DNA of 64,000 nucleotides, taken from NCBI RefSeq assembly GCF_904849725.1, contig NC_058524.1, positions 507,578,263 through 507,642,262 on the forward strand. Reading direction: 5' to 3'. This document shows positions 1 to 11,777 of the stretch, one piece after another. The notes under the pieces were generated by a model. The model worked only from the letters and a program-made list of their open reading frames with translations. It ran no database searches and was not told where the DNA came from. The stretch's first letter is position 1. The number at the start of each line of letters is the position of its first letter. The translations under genes were made by a program, and so were the position numbers. Source of the stretch: Hordeum vulgare subsp. vulgare. Its lineage: Eukaryota; Streptophyta; Magnoliopsida; Poales; Poaceae.

Positions 1-1673
1 TCTCATGGACAATGGGATAAAGAGTGGAAAGAGATTAAGCTTGGGGATGCCCAAGGAATCCCAAGCCAAATTCAAGGACACCAAAAACCTAAGCTTGGGG
101 ATGCCCCGGGAAGGCATCCCCTCTTTCGTCTTCAATCCATCGATAACGTTACTTGGAGCTATATTTTTATTCACCACATGATATGTGTTTTGCTTGGAGC
201 GTCGTGTAGTATAGGAGTCTTTTCTTTTTGTTGTGTCACAATCATCGTCGTTGCACACCTTTTTTAGAGAGACATGCACTCATCGTGATTTTGCTAGAAT
301 ACTCATTGAGCTTCGTTTATATCTTTTGAGTTAGACAATTTAGCTCGCATGTGCTTCACTTATATGTTTTGACCTAGATAACTTTGCTCTAGTGCTTCAC
401 TTAGATCTTTTTAGAGCACGGCGGTGTCATATTTTGGAGAAATAAGAACTCTCGATCTTCACTTATATCTTTTTTAGAGTGCTCTCTTTGAGCAACTTGG
501 TAATTGGCTTGTGCTATGAAAGTAGTCCTAAAGATGATAGGCATCCAAAGAGGATATAGTAAAAACTTCCATATTCATGTGCATTGATTAGTAAAGAGAA
601 ATTTGATTCCTCTCAAGTAGTTTTGAGACATGGATTTCGTAATATTAGAGTTATGTTAGTAGGGTGTTGTGAATCTAGAAATACTTGTGTTGAAGTTAGT
701 GATTTCCGAGGCATGCACGTATGGTGAACCGCTATGTTAGAAAGTCGGAGCATAATTGATTTACTGACTGTCATCCTTTGTGTTGCGGTTGGGATCGCGC
801 GATGGTTAACACCTACCAACCCTTTCCCTAGGAGTATGCGTTTAGTACTTTGTTTCGATTACTAATAAAACTTTCGCAATAAGTATATGAGTTCTTCATG
901 ACTAATGTGAGTCCATGTTATAGATGCACTTTCACCTTCCACCATTGCTAGCTTCTTTAGTGCCGCGCAATTTTCGCCGGTGCACAAACCCACCATATAC
1001 CTTCCTCAAAACAGCCACCATACCTACCTATTATGGCATTTTCATAGCCATTCTGAGATATATTGCCATGCAACTCCCATCGTTCCGTCTCATGACTTGT
1101 GCTGTCACTTTCATATTGCCATTGCATGATCATAAGATAGCTAGCGAGATGTTTCTACGTCATACGCTAAGCTAGATCGTTGCACATCCCGGTACACTGC
1201 CGAAGGCATCTCCTATAGAGTCATCATTGCTCTAAGCATTGAGCTGTGAGTAAATAAAAGTGTGATGATCATCATTATTAGAGCATTGTCCCATGTGACG
1301 AAATAAAAAAAGAGGCCAAAGGTGCCCACCAAAAAAATGAAAAAAATAGGCCGAAGAGCCCAAACAAAAAAAATAGAGAAAAAAAGAAAGAGAGAAAAAG
1401 AGAGAAGGGACAATGCTACTATCTTTTTCCACACTTGTGCTTCAAAAATAGCACCATGTTCTTCATGATTGAGAGTCTCTTGTTTTGACAGTTCCATATA
1501 CTAGTGGATATCTTCATTATATAACTTGGCTTGTATATTCCAATGATGGGCTTCCTAAGGATCCGAACATTCATGTCACATGAAAGAAGTTACAAAGGAC
1601 AAGTATGTTAGGTAGCATTCCACATCAAAAATTCAGTCTTTATCACTTGCCTACTCGAGGACGACCAGGAGTT

Positions 1674-1687
1674 AAGCTTGTGGATGC
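1674..1687 (+). other. Polypurine tract of the first retrotransposon
   Basis: The tract AAGCTTGTGGATGC lies immediately 5' of the LTR start at 1689. It is the same motif class as the tracts at 6557-6570 and 56534-56548, which also abut LTRs, so it is likely the plus-strand primer site. Confidence 0.6.
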
Positions 1688-1688
1688 T

Positions 1689-3174
1689 TGATACGTCTCC
1701 AACGTATCTATAATTTTTGATGGTTCCATGCTATTATCTTGTTATCTTTGGATGTTTTGTATGCATGAATATGCTATTTTATATCTTTTTTGGGACTAAC
1801 CTATTAACTCAGTGCCAAGTGCCAGTTCCTGTTTTTTCCGTGTTTTTGACCTTTTTTAGAGGAGAATATTAAACGGAGTCCGAACGGAATAAAACATACG
1901 GAATGATTTTTTCCATAACAGAAGACACGCAGGAGACTTGAGAACCAAGGCAGGGGACCTCGGAGGAGGTCACAAGCCACCTAGGTCCAGCCTAGGGGGG
2001 CGGGCCTAGCAGGCTTGTGGGCCCCATGTGGCTCCCCTGCCCTAGTTCTTCCACATATAAATTCCCTAAAAATCTGAAACCCCGGGAGAGAGCCACGAAA
2101 ATACTTTTCTGCCGCCGCAAGCTTCTGTCTCCGCAAGATCCCATCCCGGGCACGTTCTGGTGCCCTACCGAAGGGGGGATTCGGACACGGAGGCTTCTCC
2201 ATCAACACCATTGCCTCTCCGATGATGCGTGAGTAGTTCTCCACAGACCATCAGGTCCATAGCTAGTAGGTAGATGGCTTCTTTCTCTCTTGGATCTTCA
2301 ATACAAAGTTCTCCATGATCTTCATGGAGATCTATCCGATGTAATCTTCTTTTGCGGTGTGTTTGTCGAGATCCGATGAATTGTGGATTTATGATCAGAT
2401 TATCTATGAATATTATTTGAGTTTCCTCTGATCTCTTATATGCATGATTTCCTATCCTTGTAATTCTCTTCGAGTTGTGGGTTTCGTTTGGCCAACTTGA
2501 TCTATAATTCTTGCAATGGGAGAAGTGCTTGGTTTTGGGTTCATACCATGCGGTGTCCTCACCCAGTGATAGAAGGGGTAGCATGAATTTATTGCATGAA
2601 TTTATGGCATGAATTTATCCCTCTATATCATGTCATCTTGCTTAAGGCGTTACTCCGTTTGTTATGAACTTAATACACTAGATGCATGTTGGATAGCGGT
2701 CGATGTGTGGAGTAATAGTAGTAGATGCAGACAGTATCGGTCTACTTGTCTCGGACGTGATGCCTATATGTATGATCATTGCCTTAGATATCGTCATGAC
2801 TTTGCGCGGTTCTATCAATTGCTCGATAGTAATTCGTTCACCCACCGTAATATTTGCTATCATGAGAGAAGCCTCTAGTGAACACTATGGCCCTGGGGTC
2901 TACTTCACATCATATTTTCAGCACTAAACTTTTACTTTGTTGCACTTTCCACCTTCAGATCTCACCTTGCAATCAATCGTGAAGGGATTGACAACCCCGT
3001 TGTAGCGTTGGGTGCAAGTTTGCTTGTTTTTGCGCAAGTACTTTGGTGACTTGCCTTGATACTCCTACTAGATTGATACCTTGGTTCTCAAACTGAGGGA
3101 AATACTTACTGCTACTGTGCTGCATCACCCTTTCCTCTTCAAGGGAAAAACCAACGCAAGCTCAGGAGGTAGCA
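1689..3174 (+). repeat. 3' LTR of the first retrotransposon
   Basis: It starts with TGATACGTCTCCAACGTATC and ends in GGAGGTAGCA, giving about 1486 bp with TG...CA ends. The related LTR fragment at 63812 starts with a decayed form of the same sequence. The end at 3174 is inferred from the terminal CA and from the change to unrelated transposase sequence. A target duplication cannot be tested because the 5' end is outside the window. Confidence 0.65.
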
Positions 3175-3181
3175 GTGCATC

Positions 3182-4667
3182 ATCACCATCGTCGTGGAGC
3201 TGTGTGGAAGCGACACTGCTTTTCAGATTCGATGCAGCTTCTATCATGAGCCGCTGAGATTGGTCGCTACCTTGCTATCTGTTGATTTGATCCTACTGCA
3301 CCCGCTTTACTACTTCTTCTAGATTATGCAGTCGGTCTACCTCAGTCGCTTTATCACGTGCCTCCTTTTCCTTTCTCCTCTGTTGATTTGAAATCTCTTC
3401 CTTTCCTCGGAGAACACAAGAATCCACGGCGGGGAGCCTGGTAAGCCTCGTGCTCGCTCTTTGTGTTCCTTATTCCCAAGGGTGCGTTTGAGCTCATCGT
3501 TCTCTCTATCGGGTAGGAAACATCCTTCTTCAACATCCTGTACCGCACGTCTAATCTCCTAGATGGGTAGGGTATTATCTTTGTGTCTTTGTTTATATAT
3601 TGCCTTCCCTTTTGCGTCCAGCAAGCCCCCATGCACGTAAAACTAGTTTCTTGCGTGTTCGAGCGATTTTAAGGGCTCTGGAGTGATATTTTTGTCCAGA
3701 AATGATGCCTCAAGTTCTTCCCGCTTAGCCATCTTAGCGTCATAGCCACCAAGCCCCATAATATGGTGGTACTTCTTCTTACCTACATTCATCTTATTTG
3801 TTGCAGACTTTTTCAAGGCGTCCTCCGATTTCTTGTACGCCACAAATTCGACCCACTAGTCTTTAATCTTCTCATAGCTGTGATCGAAATCTGCAGTCTT
3901 ATCTTACAAGATAAAATCCTGGTGCAATCTTTTTTTCCAGCCCTTGAATAGATCGACCATCTTCTTAAGAGCCCACTCCTTGACTTTTTTCTCTAGGGCC
4001 TCTTTTCGCCTATCCATTTCCTCCTCATTTGGCTCCTCCTCATCTGGATCCAACCCTGGTGCCAGCAGGGTGAAATGAAGCATGAGATTTCTTCAAAGGT
4101 TTTCTTTGGCTGCTGTGCCGACATATGAGACTCCTTCCTCCCTTGGCTTAATCAATTCTCGAGTGGTCATAGGCATGTGGTCCCTAACAACAACTCCGCA
4201 TGCCTTCACAAACTTATGCTTTACATTTGTGGGAGCAATTGGTTGCCCGACATTTGAGACTGTTTCAATCATGTATCTCTCACCTTCATCCAGCTTCTAG
4301 GTTGGGCCTCGTTTCGTCCGTACTGAAGATTTGCTCGATTCGAAGGGCTAAAAGAAAGAGCGTTCATATATCTATATAGACAACAGAGGATTAATTTATT
4401 AATATATATATGCACCTCGCCGGAGTGGTCGGCTTCTCCCTCGTCGGCTTCTTCCTCATTGGAGCCGCCAATTCCTCGCTCGCCCGAGGCGTGGGCGTCT
4501 ACCTCACCGGAGCTTCTACCTCGTGTGTTGAGAGACTCATCTCCCTCACCGGACCCTTTCAGAAACTGAATGGTGACATAGACATCGCGAACTAAAATAG
4601 CATCCCCGCGGATGACACCATGCATCACGTCTTCCTGATATTCGTCTGTGTCGTGTATTGGATCCAT
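3182..4667 (-). pseudogene. Decayed CACTA Transposase_24-type gene
   Basis: Read on the minus strand from MDPIHDTDEYQEDVMHG at 4667, the frame passes through an acidic region, an AT-rich intron-like gap near 4340-4400, then a Transposase_24-like core containing YHHIMGLGGYDAKMAKR (3643-3843) and ITPEPLKSLEHARNQFYVHGG. This core is typical of the second gene (TNPA/TNP1-like DNA-binding protein) of plant CACTA elements. Several in-frame stops interrupt it, for example before WVEFVAYKK and in the C-terminal coiled-coil-like region around 3550 and 3300. No TNP2 gene or terminal CACTA repeat is visible beside it, so it is a fragment into which, or beside which, the two neighbouring retrotransposons landed. 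Function is lost. Confidence 0.75.
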
Positions 4668-4920
4668 AGTATGTACAAATTAATTAAACATCATCAAATA
4701 ATCCATTTAATTAATGCATCAGCGAATAATCCACTTAATATTATCGAATATATAATCTGGAATACATAAATAATACATCTCTCGAATAGAGTAATACATT
4801 GAATAATATATAACTGATCAACCAACAAAGAGATCTCACTGTACTGAGGCACGGGTGGTGGACACCCAAAGAGCAGGGACCATCACCGGATCATAGCTTG
4901 GGTGAGATCCCTGAAGAACA
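4668..4920. other. AT-rich CACTA-derived flank
   Basis: AT-rich sequence with short ATTAAT/TATCGAATA motifs upstream (minus sense) of the Transposase_24 remnant, most likely its 5' intron or leader. The last ~85 bases before the LTR at 4921 give a short minus-strand peptide ending in YDPVMVPALWVSTTR, reminiscent of CACTA-encoded protein but too short to call. Confidence 0.4.
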
Positions 4921-6556
4921 TGCTGACTCCGTAACAACAGACCTTCCTTGCAACGGCACCAGAAGAATGCTGCTAGCACTCTCCGGCAATCGAAACTAGA
5001 AAAATGTTGTTGACGGCCCACCAGCGCGTGGGATCGTAGCAGTTTTCGAGGGTAGAGTATTCGACCCAAATTTGTTGGTTCGCCACACAGGAGGTGAGAG
5101 GATACTCTCGAGTATTAGCAGCTGAATTTATCAAATTCAACCACACCTGGAAGATTAGTATCTGCAAGCAAAGTAGTAACAACAAAGTAATATGATAGCA
5201 ACGGTGTTAGAAACGATCTGTTGACACGGCAAACTATTTCTAACGATTGTATCAATGGCGCCAAGTTTCCTCGTTGACGGAAATTGTCAGTTCCAGTCAA
5301 CGACCAGCGAAAAAGTATTGTAGCAGGTAGCAGCAGTGTAACAAGTACTAGCAGCGGCAAGGAACAGCAGTAGTGACAGAAGTAGCAAGCAACAGTAGTA
5401 GCAACAGTAGCAGCAGAGCAAGACAAGTAACAGCAGCAGTAGGACAAACTCGTAGGCACTGGGTCGGTGATTTGTTTGGATGATATTCATCATGCAATAG
5501 TTATAACATGGAGAGATATGTGGCTAGCTCCCGTTCGTCAATATGATGTAGGCATGCATTCCGTGTGTCGTCATACGTGCTTAGGGAAAAGAACTTGCAT
5601 GACATCTATTGTCCATCCCTCCCGTGGCAGCGGGGTCCAAAAGGAAACTACGGGATATTAAGGTTCTCCTTTTAATAAAGAACCGGGCCAACGCATTAGC
5701 ACTTGGTGAACACATGAACTCCTCAAACTATGGTCATCACCGGGAGTGGTTCCGGTTATTGTCACTCCGGGGTTGCCGGATCATAACACATAGTAGGTAA
5801 CTACAACTTGCAAGATTGGATCTCAAACACATATATATTGGTAGCAACATAATAATTTCAGATCTAAAATCTTGGCACTCGGGCCCTAGTGATAGGCATT
5901 AAGCATGGCAAAGTAGTAGCAACATCAATCTCAGAACATAGTGGATACTAGGGATCAATCCCCATCTAAACTAACTCGATTACATGATAGATCTCATCCT
6001 ACTCATCACCCCCCAGCGAGCCTACAAATAGATTACTCACGAACGACGAAGAGCTTCATGGAATTGGAGAGGGAAGAAGGTTGATGATGACAATGGAGAC
6101 GATTTCCCCTCTCCGGAGCCCAAAACGGACTCCAGATCTTCCCTCCAGATGAAGAACAGGTTGTGGCGGCGCCTCCGTATCGCAAAGGCGACAAAATCTT
6201 CTCTTTTTTTTTCTGGGACGAAAGTGAACTTATAGAGCTGAGGTTGGGGGCGGCAGAGCTACGTGGGCCCCACAAGCTTGCCCACCGCCACCAGGGGGTG
6301 GCGGTGGCAGGGCTTGTGGCCCACTAGCCCACCCCCTCAGGTGGATCTTTGCGAAGGTATTTTTCATATTTTCCAAAAATGTTCCCTATAAATTTTCAGG
6401 GCGTTGTGAGAACTTTGATTTCTGCACAAAAATAACACCAAGGCAATTCTGCTGACAATAGCGTCAGTCCAGGTTAGTTCCATTCAAATCATGCAAATTA
6501 GAGTCCAAAACAAGGGCAAAAGAGTTTGGAAAAGTAGATACGATGGAGACGTATCA
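4921..6556 (-). repeat. 3' LTR of retroelement A
   Basis: On the minus strand it starts TGATACGTCTCCATCGTATC at 6556 and ends GGAGTCAGCA at 4921, about 1636 bp. The end is fixed by comparison with the second copy, where TGCTGACTCC (plus strand, 36296) is followed after six bases by the primer-binding site. The LTR contains an imperfect trinucleotide run rich in GTT/GCT (5290-5450), which creates long spurious hydrophobic open frames, and, near its 3' end, a second primer-binding-site-like string (4944-4961). Confidence 0.8.
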
Positions 6557-6570
6557 ACTCCCCCAAGCTT
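6557..6570 (-). other. Polypurine tract of retroelement A
   Basis: On the minus strand AAGCTTGGGGGAGT sits directly before the LTR start at 6556. This identifies 4921-6556 as the 3' LTR and fixes the orientation. Confidence 0.75.
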
Positions 6571-8495
6571 AAAACCATGCTTGTCCTCAAGCAACTCAGT
6601 TGACAAACTGAGAGAGAAAGAAAAAAACTTTGACAAACTCTGTTTGATCTTGTTGTTGCAACTATGTCTAACTCATAACTAGAATTTCAGCAAGATCACA
6701 AGTTAACCACATAAGCAAGTGACACAAAGGTCACACGGTAAACTAATATCAATGGCATAATCAGCTAACGAGCAAATAATAATGATTTTCCAATACCAAC
6801 ACTTCAATCAAAACAAGCATGAAGCAATATGAATAGGTGGTATCTCGCTAGCTCTTTCTGAGACCGCAAAACATAAATGCAGAGCACTTTCAAATAACAA
6901 GGGCTGACTAAACATTGTAATTCATAACAACGAAGATCTAGTCATAGTCATACTCCATATCAATCAAGAGCAAATCATAAAAATGACGGTGGTGCTCTCT
7001 AATTGGTGCTTGTAAAATAAGAGGATGACTCAACAGGAAAATAAATAGACAGGCCCTTCGCAGAGGGAAGCATTGATTTGCAGAGGTGCCAGAGCTCAAG
7101 CTTTGAAAACAGAGATAATAATTTTGGGTGGCATGCTTTCATTGTCAACGCAATGACCAAGAGTTCTCAATATCTTCCATGCTACACATGCTATAGGCGG
7201 TTCCCAAACAGAAAAGTAAAGTTTTAACTCCCCCACCACCAATCAATCACACTCCATGGCTAGCCGAATCCTCGGGTACCGTCCATTCTAACATCAATCC
7301 GGGGGGAGTGTTGTTTTACAGTTATGTTTTCGATTTAAGCGTGGAACTGGGCATTCCAATTACCGAACCCTTTCTCATGAATGACAGTGAATAAACACAT
7401 GTCAAGGATAACACTCCTAGCATGGAAGATACCAATAGCCCCCTGTCACCACATGAGCGGTTTGGGCAAGCAAATCAGATTATCTCTTGAAGGTTTAGAG
7501 AGTGGCACATGCAAATTTACTTGCAACGGCAGGTAGATACCGCAAATAGGTAGGTATGGTGGAATCTCATGGAAAAACTTTTGGGTTTATGGAAGTGGAT
7601 GCACAAGCAGTATTCTGCTTAGTACAAGTGAAGGCTAGCAAAAGACTGGGAAGCGACCAACTAGAGAGCGACAACAGTCATCAAGACGCCATGAGTTTGA
7701 CTAACATTGAATGCAAGCATGAACAGGATATAAATCACCATGAACACGAACATCATAGAGGCCATGTTGATTTTGTTTCAACTACATGCATGAACATGCG
7801 CCAAGTCAAGCCACTTGAATCATTCAAAGGAGAATACCATCCTATCATACTACATCATAGTCATCTCAAAACCTATGTTGGCATTCAAGACAAACCATTA
7901 TAAACTCTCAGCTAAATAAGCATGGCATCAGAAACTATGATCTCTAAGTTGTCATTGCAAACATGGTTCTCTCTCAACAAAGCTGAATCTGGGATGACAA
8001 GCTAGTCATATTTACAAAAACAAAATAAATAGAGTTCATACCAGCTTTTCCAGTCTCAGTCACTTCATCATATATCATCATTATTGCCTTTCATTTGCAC
8101 GATCGAATGATGTGAACGATAATAAGAGTGCTCGTGCATTGGACTAAGCTGAATCTGCAGGCAAACACAAAGGAGAAGACAAAGTAATATGTCTCTTTGA
8201 AACCTAAACAGGTAAGCATGCAAGAACAACTAAACATTGTAACCAATATCTTCTACATTGACCCCAAAAAAAAGAAAACTATTTACATGGGAAAGCTCCC
8301 AACAAGCAAAAGAAGAAAGAAAAATCTTTTTGGGTTTTCTCAAAAGGACACAAAACAAGAAAACGAAAATAAACTAGCATGGATAATAAACTGGCAAAGT
8401 GTAAACACCGGCTAACAAAGTGAAAGCATAAGCATGAATGTAAAGTCGGTGAGAACACGTACTCCCCCAAGCTTAGGCTTTTGGCCTAGCTTGGT
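6571..8495 (-). other. Non-coding internal region of retroelement A
   Basis: About 1.9 kb between the downstream gene and the polypurine tract without a supported coding frame. The 115-residue open frame at 7556-7903 lies on the opposite strand and has no counterpart open in retroelement B (about 55200-55560), so it is not called. A second polypurine-like motif is present at 8461-8474. The region is collinear with 54597-56533 of retroelement B. Confidence 0.65.
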
Positions 8496-9505
8496 CTACT
8501 CCCAAGGATGGTCCTAGCGAAACCCAAAATCATAATGGGTGTTATACGGGAGTGCTGCAGCCACTGCCTGAATAGCTGCCTCACGAAGTCGAGCAGCCGT
8601 CGCCTCCCCCTCATACTCCTCTGCCTCTCCTATGGTTATGCAGTATCTTCGTTTTACCTAAAAGTCAAAGAAAGCAGGAGCAGGAAGGGTAATATGGAAA
8701 ACACGCTCTTGGTTAAATATCAGGCGGTATAGGAGGGATCCATGATCTCTCTCAAGGAATTGGTAGCGTGTTAGAGCGACATGATCAAGGTAGGCTATAC
8801 GGAGAGGAGGGTCTTCTGGACGGATGGATACTCCAAGAAAATTTGCTAAGCGTGTAGCATAAACTCCACCAAAGAAATCCCCCTCACTGCATTTTTATTC
8901 AGCCTCCTTGCTATTATAGCTCCCATATTGAAGCTCACGTCACCTGTTACTGCGCTCTTAAGGATACTAAGGTCGGAAGCGCATAGGTGACAATGTGCAC
9001 CCTTGCCGTTAATTCACCTACCTATGAAGAGGGCCAAGTAGTGCAAGGCAGGGAAATGGATGCTTTCTATGGTGGCTTGCGTGATATCTCTGGTTTCTCC
9101 AACAGTTATACTGGAGACAAAGTCTCTGACCAAAGACTTAGATACTACCCCATCGGGTATCTTGCAAATCCTATTGAAATCCTCCAAATCCATGGCATAG
9201 GATTTATCGTATAGATCAAACAGTATGGATGAGTCACGGCCAACTGAAAATTTAAATCTACGAACGAAAGATGCAGTGAGCATAGCATACTGTTCACATT
9301 TATCTGAGAGGAATTCTTCTAACCCTGCATTGCGGACAAGTGTATCAAACTCATCCTTGAAACCTGCTTCAATCATGAACTCATCGGAAGGCCATTCACA
9401 TGGTTGTACCGGTGCGTCCCTTAGTTGAAAAGGTTCGGGCTCCCGAAAAGAAAGACGGGGACCCTTCTTACTTGAGGAACCACCATGAAACATCCTCCTG
9501 AATAT
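8496..9505 (-). pseudogene. Athila-ORF-like downstream gene of retroelement A (left copy, broken)
   Basis: The encoded protein resembles the ORF found in Athila-group retrotransposons (ATHILA ORF-1 family, function unknown): a short basic N-terminus (SSSKKGPRL), then WPSDEFMIEAGFKDEF, then DLYDKSYAMDLEDFNRICKIP. Comparison with the copies at 31750-32598 and 53572-54596 shows that the original start codon has become ATA (9503-9505), so the first in-frame methionine is at 9493. A stop replaces Cys after FIGR at 9014-9016. Further frame breaks follow, and the conserved end (HPWE then stop) is at 8496. The gene lies alone downstream of where pol should be, so it may be a late ORF of the element. 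It is non-functional here. Confidence 0.7.
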
Positions 9506-9587
9506 AATTTCCTTTTGCTAAAAATTTTGAAGTTCAAGAGAAAAGTGAATGAAGACCCACCACACCTTGTAGCAACTACTCCTACTA

Positions 9588-9900
9588 CACTACTGGAATA
9601 GAGAAATTTGCCATCTGTCATGCCTTTGCCGTCTGCTAACGCATGGCAAAGATCCCATTTGCCGTCAGCTGGCACAAAGCAGACGGCAAAGAGGTTGCTG
9701 ATGGCAAAGATTTTATTTGCCGTCGGCCACCTCTTTGTCGTCTGCTGACGCATGGCAAAGGCCCCAGAGGCGGACGGTAAAGAGAACCCAGACGGCAAAG
9801 GGGCGCCACCCTAACGGTCGAAGCCCGCCCCACCCCACCCACCCCTTTGTCGTCCGCCTCCCAGCTTCTGCAGACGGCAAAGGGGGGCTCCCCCTAACGG
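9588..9900 (+). repeat. CACTA-1 left terminal repeat and subterminal repeats
   Basis: The first ~20 bases are the CACTA terminus. From 9608 on there are about eight copies of TTTGCCGTC or its complement GACGGCAAA, several in head-to-head pairs around GCATGG. In CACTA elements such repeats are the binding sites of the second element protein (family knowledge). The same motif recurs at 31140-31660. Confidence 0.8.
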
Positions 9901-10277
9901 CACCCAGCCCCCACCCCCGCTCCCCTAACGGCATGCTGCACCCCCGCTCCCCTCGATCTCCTTCCTCTCTGGCGCGCACCCCTGCCCACTACAGCGCCGC
10001 CGCCACCACCCCCTTCACTGCTCCGGCCCACCGCCGCCGCCCACGACCGGAGCTCCCCGCTCCCCTCCTCCCCGCGTCCCTCCTCCCTGCGGCCCTCCTC
10101 CCTGCCGCCCAAGACCGGAGCTCCCCGCTCCCCTCCTCCCCGCAAAGGGGCGCCACCCCCACGGCTGGAGCTCGCCCTCCCCTCCTCCCCGTGCACGTCC
10201 TCCCCACGCCCCTCCTCCCCGCCGCCCAGGGCCGGAGCTCGCCCTCCCCTCCTCCCACTGCCCTCTTCCCACTGCAG
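9901..10277 (+). other. GC-rich leader region of CACTA-1 ending in a splice donor
   Basis: A cytosine-rich stretch with short direct repeats (CCGGAGCTCCCCGCTCCC twice) ends in CTGCAG/GTAAGT, a textbook splice donor (GT at 10278-10279). A matching small leader exon is suggested at 12398-12449. The long proline-rich open frames on both strands arise from base composition and are not called as genes. I infer this is the transcribed 5' leader of the CACTA genes. Confidence 0.45.
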
Positions 10278-10319
10278 GTAAGTTTTTTTTTCTTTTTTTC
10301 TTTGTTTCCTGTTTTTTCT

Positions 10320-10541
10320 TTTAAACTAGTAGATAGTATATAGTATAGACATATAGTGTGTAGAAGAAGAGGAGGACATATAGTGTATATAGTATAGACA
10401 TATAGTGTATATAGTATATAGTATAGAAGAAAAGAAGAGAATAGTATAGACATATAGTGTATATAGTATATAGTATAGAAGAAAATAAGAGAATAGTATA
10501 AACATATAGTTTATAGACATATAGTGTATATAGTATAGACA
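10320..10541. repeat. AT-rich minisatellite (TATAGTATAGACATATAGTG type)
   Basis: Imperfect short repeats of TATAGTATAGACATATAGTG and TATATAGTATAGAAGAAAA. The same repeat resumes at 11566, because the hAT element at 10542-11565 inserted into it. Confidence 0.7.
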
Positions 10542-11565
10542 CAGGGCCAGGGCGACAAAATTCAAGGCCCTGTGCAAACTCTAAAATGAGGCCTATCTTC
10601 CGTTGACCGAGCTACACTTTTCTTTAGTGGAGTAATGTAAAGAAGATCACATAAAAGGTGTAAATTCCAAACCATATGTAGTAGTGTTTTAGTGAAAATA
10701 ATACACACTTGATACATTTTGTTCCCATTGATTATTATATCGGCAAGTTCATCCTTGAAACAATAAGGCTAGCTCGTGCGGGCCGAGGAAAAAAAGAACT
10801 GAGGGTTATATCCAACTCTTGTGCACTTTAATAAAAGGCGGCAAAACATTTGATAAATGGCAGTCAAATAGCAGAGGAAGTACACAGAAATTTACAACAC
10901 CAACACTGAATATTGGACGACACCAACACTGAATTTTGTACAACAAAATACTGAAATTGGGACATCACGTACACTGAAATTTACAAATAGCAAGATGAGT
11001 GAAATTCTGACAGAAAATAAAAGGGATTATGGACAACATCACATCAACAAGACTTTATCAGTGTCAAGAATGAGCTCACCGGGAGGAGGGGATCCAAGTG
11101 GCCTGGCGTTTGGCTTCCAGGACTTAAGCTGCGCCATGTAGATCGAGCTTGACGATGTCCTAGACTCGTGGGCGGCATCACCAGTCCCAGAGGAAAGACA
11201 ACCCGGTGAATCAGGCTAGGTCCCCGACGTTCCCGGTGGCTTCGCACAACAGGTCCTCCTCGGATGGAGCGGCGCGTGCGGCGGGGGGTCGTACTTGTGT
11301 GCTGGACATGTAGCGTGTGCGCGGCGGCGGCTGCATGTATGCCGGTGCCCACACACTGCGCTTCTTGGACCAGAACCAGATTGATCTGTTGTGGGCTAGA
11401 GAGAGGAGTCAGCGATGGATCCATTTGATGGGATGCGTGCTACCAAGTTGGGCCTTCTACAAAAAAATGTGCTATAAGCCAATACTTTGTTTAAAAAATC
11501 TGGGGCCCCCAAAACTGGGGGCCCTGTGCGGATGCACAGGTTGCACACCCATGGGCCCGGGCCTG
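10542..11565. mobile_element. Non-autonomous hAT element (1024 bp)
   Basis: It is bounded by an exact 8-bp target duplication TATAGACA (10534-10541 and 11566-11573), the hAT hallmark. The termini are CAGGGCCAGGGCG and, on the other strand, CAGGCCCGGGCCC: short imperfect inverted repeats starting CAGG. Near both ends there is a GGCCCTGTGC motif in opposite orientation (10574-10583 and 11519-11528). No hAT transposase frame is seen. The open frames at 11044-11424 (minus) and 11317-11616 (plus) show no recognisable domain, and the second runs past the element end. It landed within CACTA-1, so it is younger than it. Confidence 0.85.
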
Positions 11566-11609
11566 TATAGACATATAGTATATAGTATAGAAGAAAATAA
11601 GATAATAAT

Positions 11610-11777
11610 AAACTAGAAGAAAAAGGAAGAAGAAGAAGAAGAAGAAGAAGAAAGAGGAAAGGAGGAGAAAGATAAGAGAAAGAAGAAGAAGAGGAGGAGG
11701 AGGAGGAGGAGAAAGAAGAAGAACAATAATAATATGATGATCAAGAAGAAGAAGAAGAGGAGAGAGGAGAAGAAGAA
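11610..11777. repeat. Purine-rich low-complexity tract
   Basis: AGAAG/AGG microsatellite-like DNA on the plus strand. All long open frames here come from base composition. Confidence 0.75.

Larger units (their letters stand above)
1..3174 (+). mobile_element. LTR retrotransposon, 3' part (internal tail plus 3' LTR)
   Basis: The first 1688 bases are non-coding internal sequence with the phrase AAGCTTGGGGATGCC repeated near the start, ending in a purine-rich tract directly before an LTR that starts TGATACGTCTCC. The body and 5' LTR lie outside the window. I see no gag or pol in this part. Short open frames here (for example 613-819, 924-1175, 1213-1497) are unsupported. The LTR start type is common among Triticeae Gypsy elements (family knowledge). 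The exact family is not assigned. Confidence 0.75.
4921..9587 (-). mobile_element. Retroelement A, left part: Gypsy (Athila-like) 3' half
   Basis: On the minus strand this holds, in order, the downstream Athila-ORF-like gene (9505-8496), about 1.9 kb of non-coding internal DNA, a polypurine tract (6570-6557) and a full 3' LTR (6556-4921). It stops at 9587 where CACTA-1 begins. The 5' half of a copy of the same family resumes at 31663, but about 1 kb (8567-9585 versus 31663-32687) is present on both sides of CACTA-1 with roughly 4% difference over the first ~430 bases compared by eye. The two parts are therefore either one element split with a local duplication or two copies joined by rearrangement. 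Reverse transcriptase and integrase are absent. Confidence 0.8.

Noticed and set aside
5115..5493. Leu/Cys/Tyr-rich membrane-like proteins (also at 36490-36888, 50824-51053, 57615-57842)
   Set aside because: All lie in the same trinucleotide-rich stretch of LTRs and are not conserved as frames.
8567..9585. Reading the 1-kb repeat around CACTA-1 as a normal target duplication
   Set aside because: CACTA elements make 3-bp duplications; a 1-kb copy needs rearrangement or repair.
9717..10343. 208-residue proline-rich frame (plus) and Gly/Arg-rich frames (minus)
   Set aside because: C-rich DNA with short repeats is open in most frames; the region ends in a splice donor and looks like a CACTA leader.
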